Below, piece by piece: positions 5,540-5,945 of a stretch of 5,945 bases of DNA. Positions within the stretch are counted from its first letter, which is position 1; each line of letters opens with the position of its first letter. The DNA comes from Nitriliruptoraceae bacterium (GTDB taxonomy: Bacteria > Actinomycetota > Nitriliruptoria > Nitriliruptorales > Nitriliruptoraceae): the NCBI GenBank assembly GCA_003554005.1, contig PWEU01000178.1, positions 1 through 5,945 on the forward strand, written 5' to 3'. The notes under the pieces were generated by a model. It searched no databases. It was not told the DNA's origin and worked only from the letters and a program-made list of their open reading frames with translations. The position numbers and the translations under genes were made by a program.

Positions 5540-5945
5540 TGGACCAGGTCGAGCTCCCCAAGCCGGTCAAGTACGTCTTCAACTGGGGACGCAAGTACTC
5601 GCTGTGGTGCTACAACTTCGGTCTCGCCTGCTGCGCGATCGAGTTCATCGCCGCCTCCCCCTCGCGGCACGACTTCATCCGCCACGGGGTGATCCCCTTC
5701 GCTCACGGGCCCCGACAGGCGGACCTGCTGGTCGTGTCGGGCACGCTCACCGACAAGATGGCGCCCGCTGTGAAGCGGCTCTACGAGGAGATGCCCGAGC
5801 CGAAGTACACGATCTCCTTCGGCTCCTGCGCCAACTGCGGCGGCCCCTACTGGGACAGCTACTCCGTCACCAAGGGCGTGGATCAGATCATCCCGATCGA
5901 TGTCTACGTGCCGGGCTGCCCGCCCCGTCCTGAGGCGCTGCTCGA
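5530..5945 (+). CDS. nuoB: NADH-quinone oxidoreductase subunit B (NuoB), 5' part
   Basis: The first 138 residues of NuoB (also called the PSST subunit), a peripheral-arm complex I protein that holds the terminal Fe-S cluster N2, which passes electrons to quinone. The frame runs off the window end. The expected cluster ligands are visible: the tandem C34-C35 in FGLACCAIEF, C100 in ISFGSCANCGG, and C130 in PGCPPRPE. C27 (in SLWCYN) and C103 are extra cysteines. GPRQADLLVVSG (60-71) and DKMAP are family signatures. GTG 5530 is preferred to ATG 5539 because of the Shine-Dalgarno spacing and because MGL is a common NuoB start. The 10-nt overlap with nuoA indicates cotranslation. The GSCANCGGPYWDSYSVTKGV stretch differs from the GVCASSGGMFNNY type I recall for the main mycobacterial NuoB, suggesting a different complex I subtype. 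Roughly the last quarter to third is missing. Confidence 0.95.
   Translation, partial: MGLMDQVELPKPVKYVFNWGRKYSLWCYNFGLACCAIEFIAASPSRHDFIRHGVIPFAHGPRQADLLVVSGTLTDKMAPAVKRLYEEMPEPKYTISFGSCANCGGPYWDSYSVTKGVDQIIPIDVYVPGCPPRPEALL

Overview
This is a high-GC window whose genes all lie on the + strand, and it looks actinobacterial. GTG starts are frequent, there is a membrane-anchored DUF2993/LmeA-like protein (a family I know mainly from Actinobacteria), and the uracil-DNA glycosylase has the GQDPYPTPGHA form I associate with that phylum. I cannot name a genus. A deep-branching actinobacterial lineage is possible but is only inference.

Layout. Positions 1-729 hold the 3' half of nuoM, followed after 3 nt by a complete nuoN (733-2382). 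Three genes are then chained by 4-nt stop/start overlaps: a long-chain polyprenyl diphosphate synthase (2379-3482), a DUF2993 protein (3479-4213) and a family-1 uracil-DNA glycosylase, ung (4210-4890). A 265-nt non-coding gap (4891-5155) carries a promoter-like element and, just downstream, a perfect 10-bp hairpin with a GCGA tetraloop. Then nuoA (5156-5539) begins, overlapping the 5' part of nuoB (5530 to the window end).

How the genes fit together. NuoM, NuoN, NuoA and NuoB are subunits of respiratory complex I (NADH:quinone oxidoreductase, NDH-1). The polyprenyl synthase most likely makes the isoprenoid tail of menaquinone, the quinone that complex I reduces. The DUF2993 protein is probably an envelope lipid-binding protein. 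Ung is DNA repair with no obvious link to respiration and is probably a rider at the operon end.

Main point of interest. The canonical nuo order is A to N, so an operon end (nuoM-nuoN) followed by a fresh nuoA-nuoB behind its own promoter means either two nuo operons in tandem or one permuted/split operon. From memory, the NuoA and NuoB here resemble the secondary actinobacterial set that lacks NuoEFG. Smaller points are an extra hydrophobic segment near the N terminus of NuoN, Met in place of the DNA-intercalating Leu of Ung, and the structured leader before nuoA. I saw no mobile element, CRISPR array, tRNA/rRNA or defence system, and nothing that qualifies as a wholly new system.
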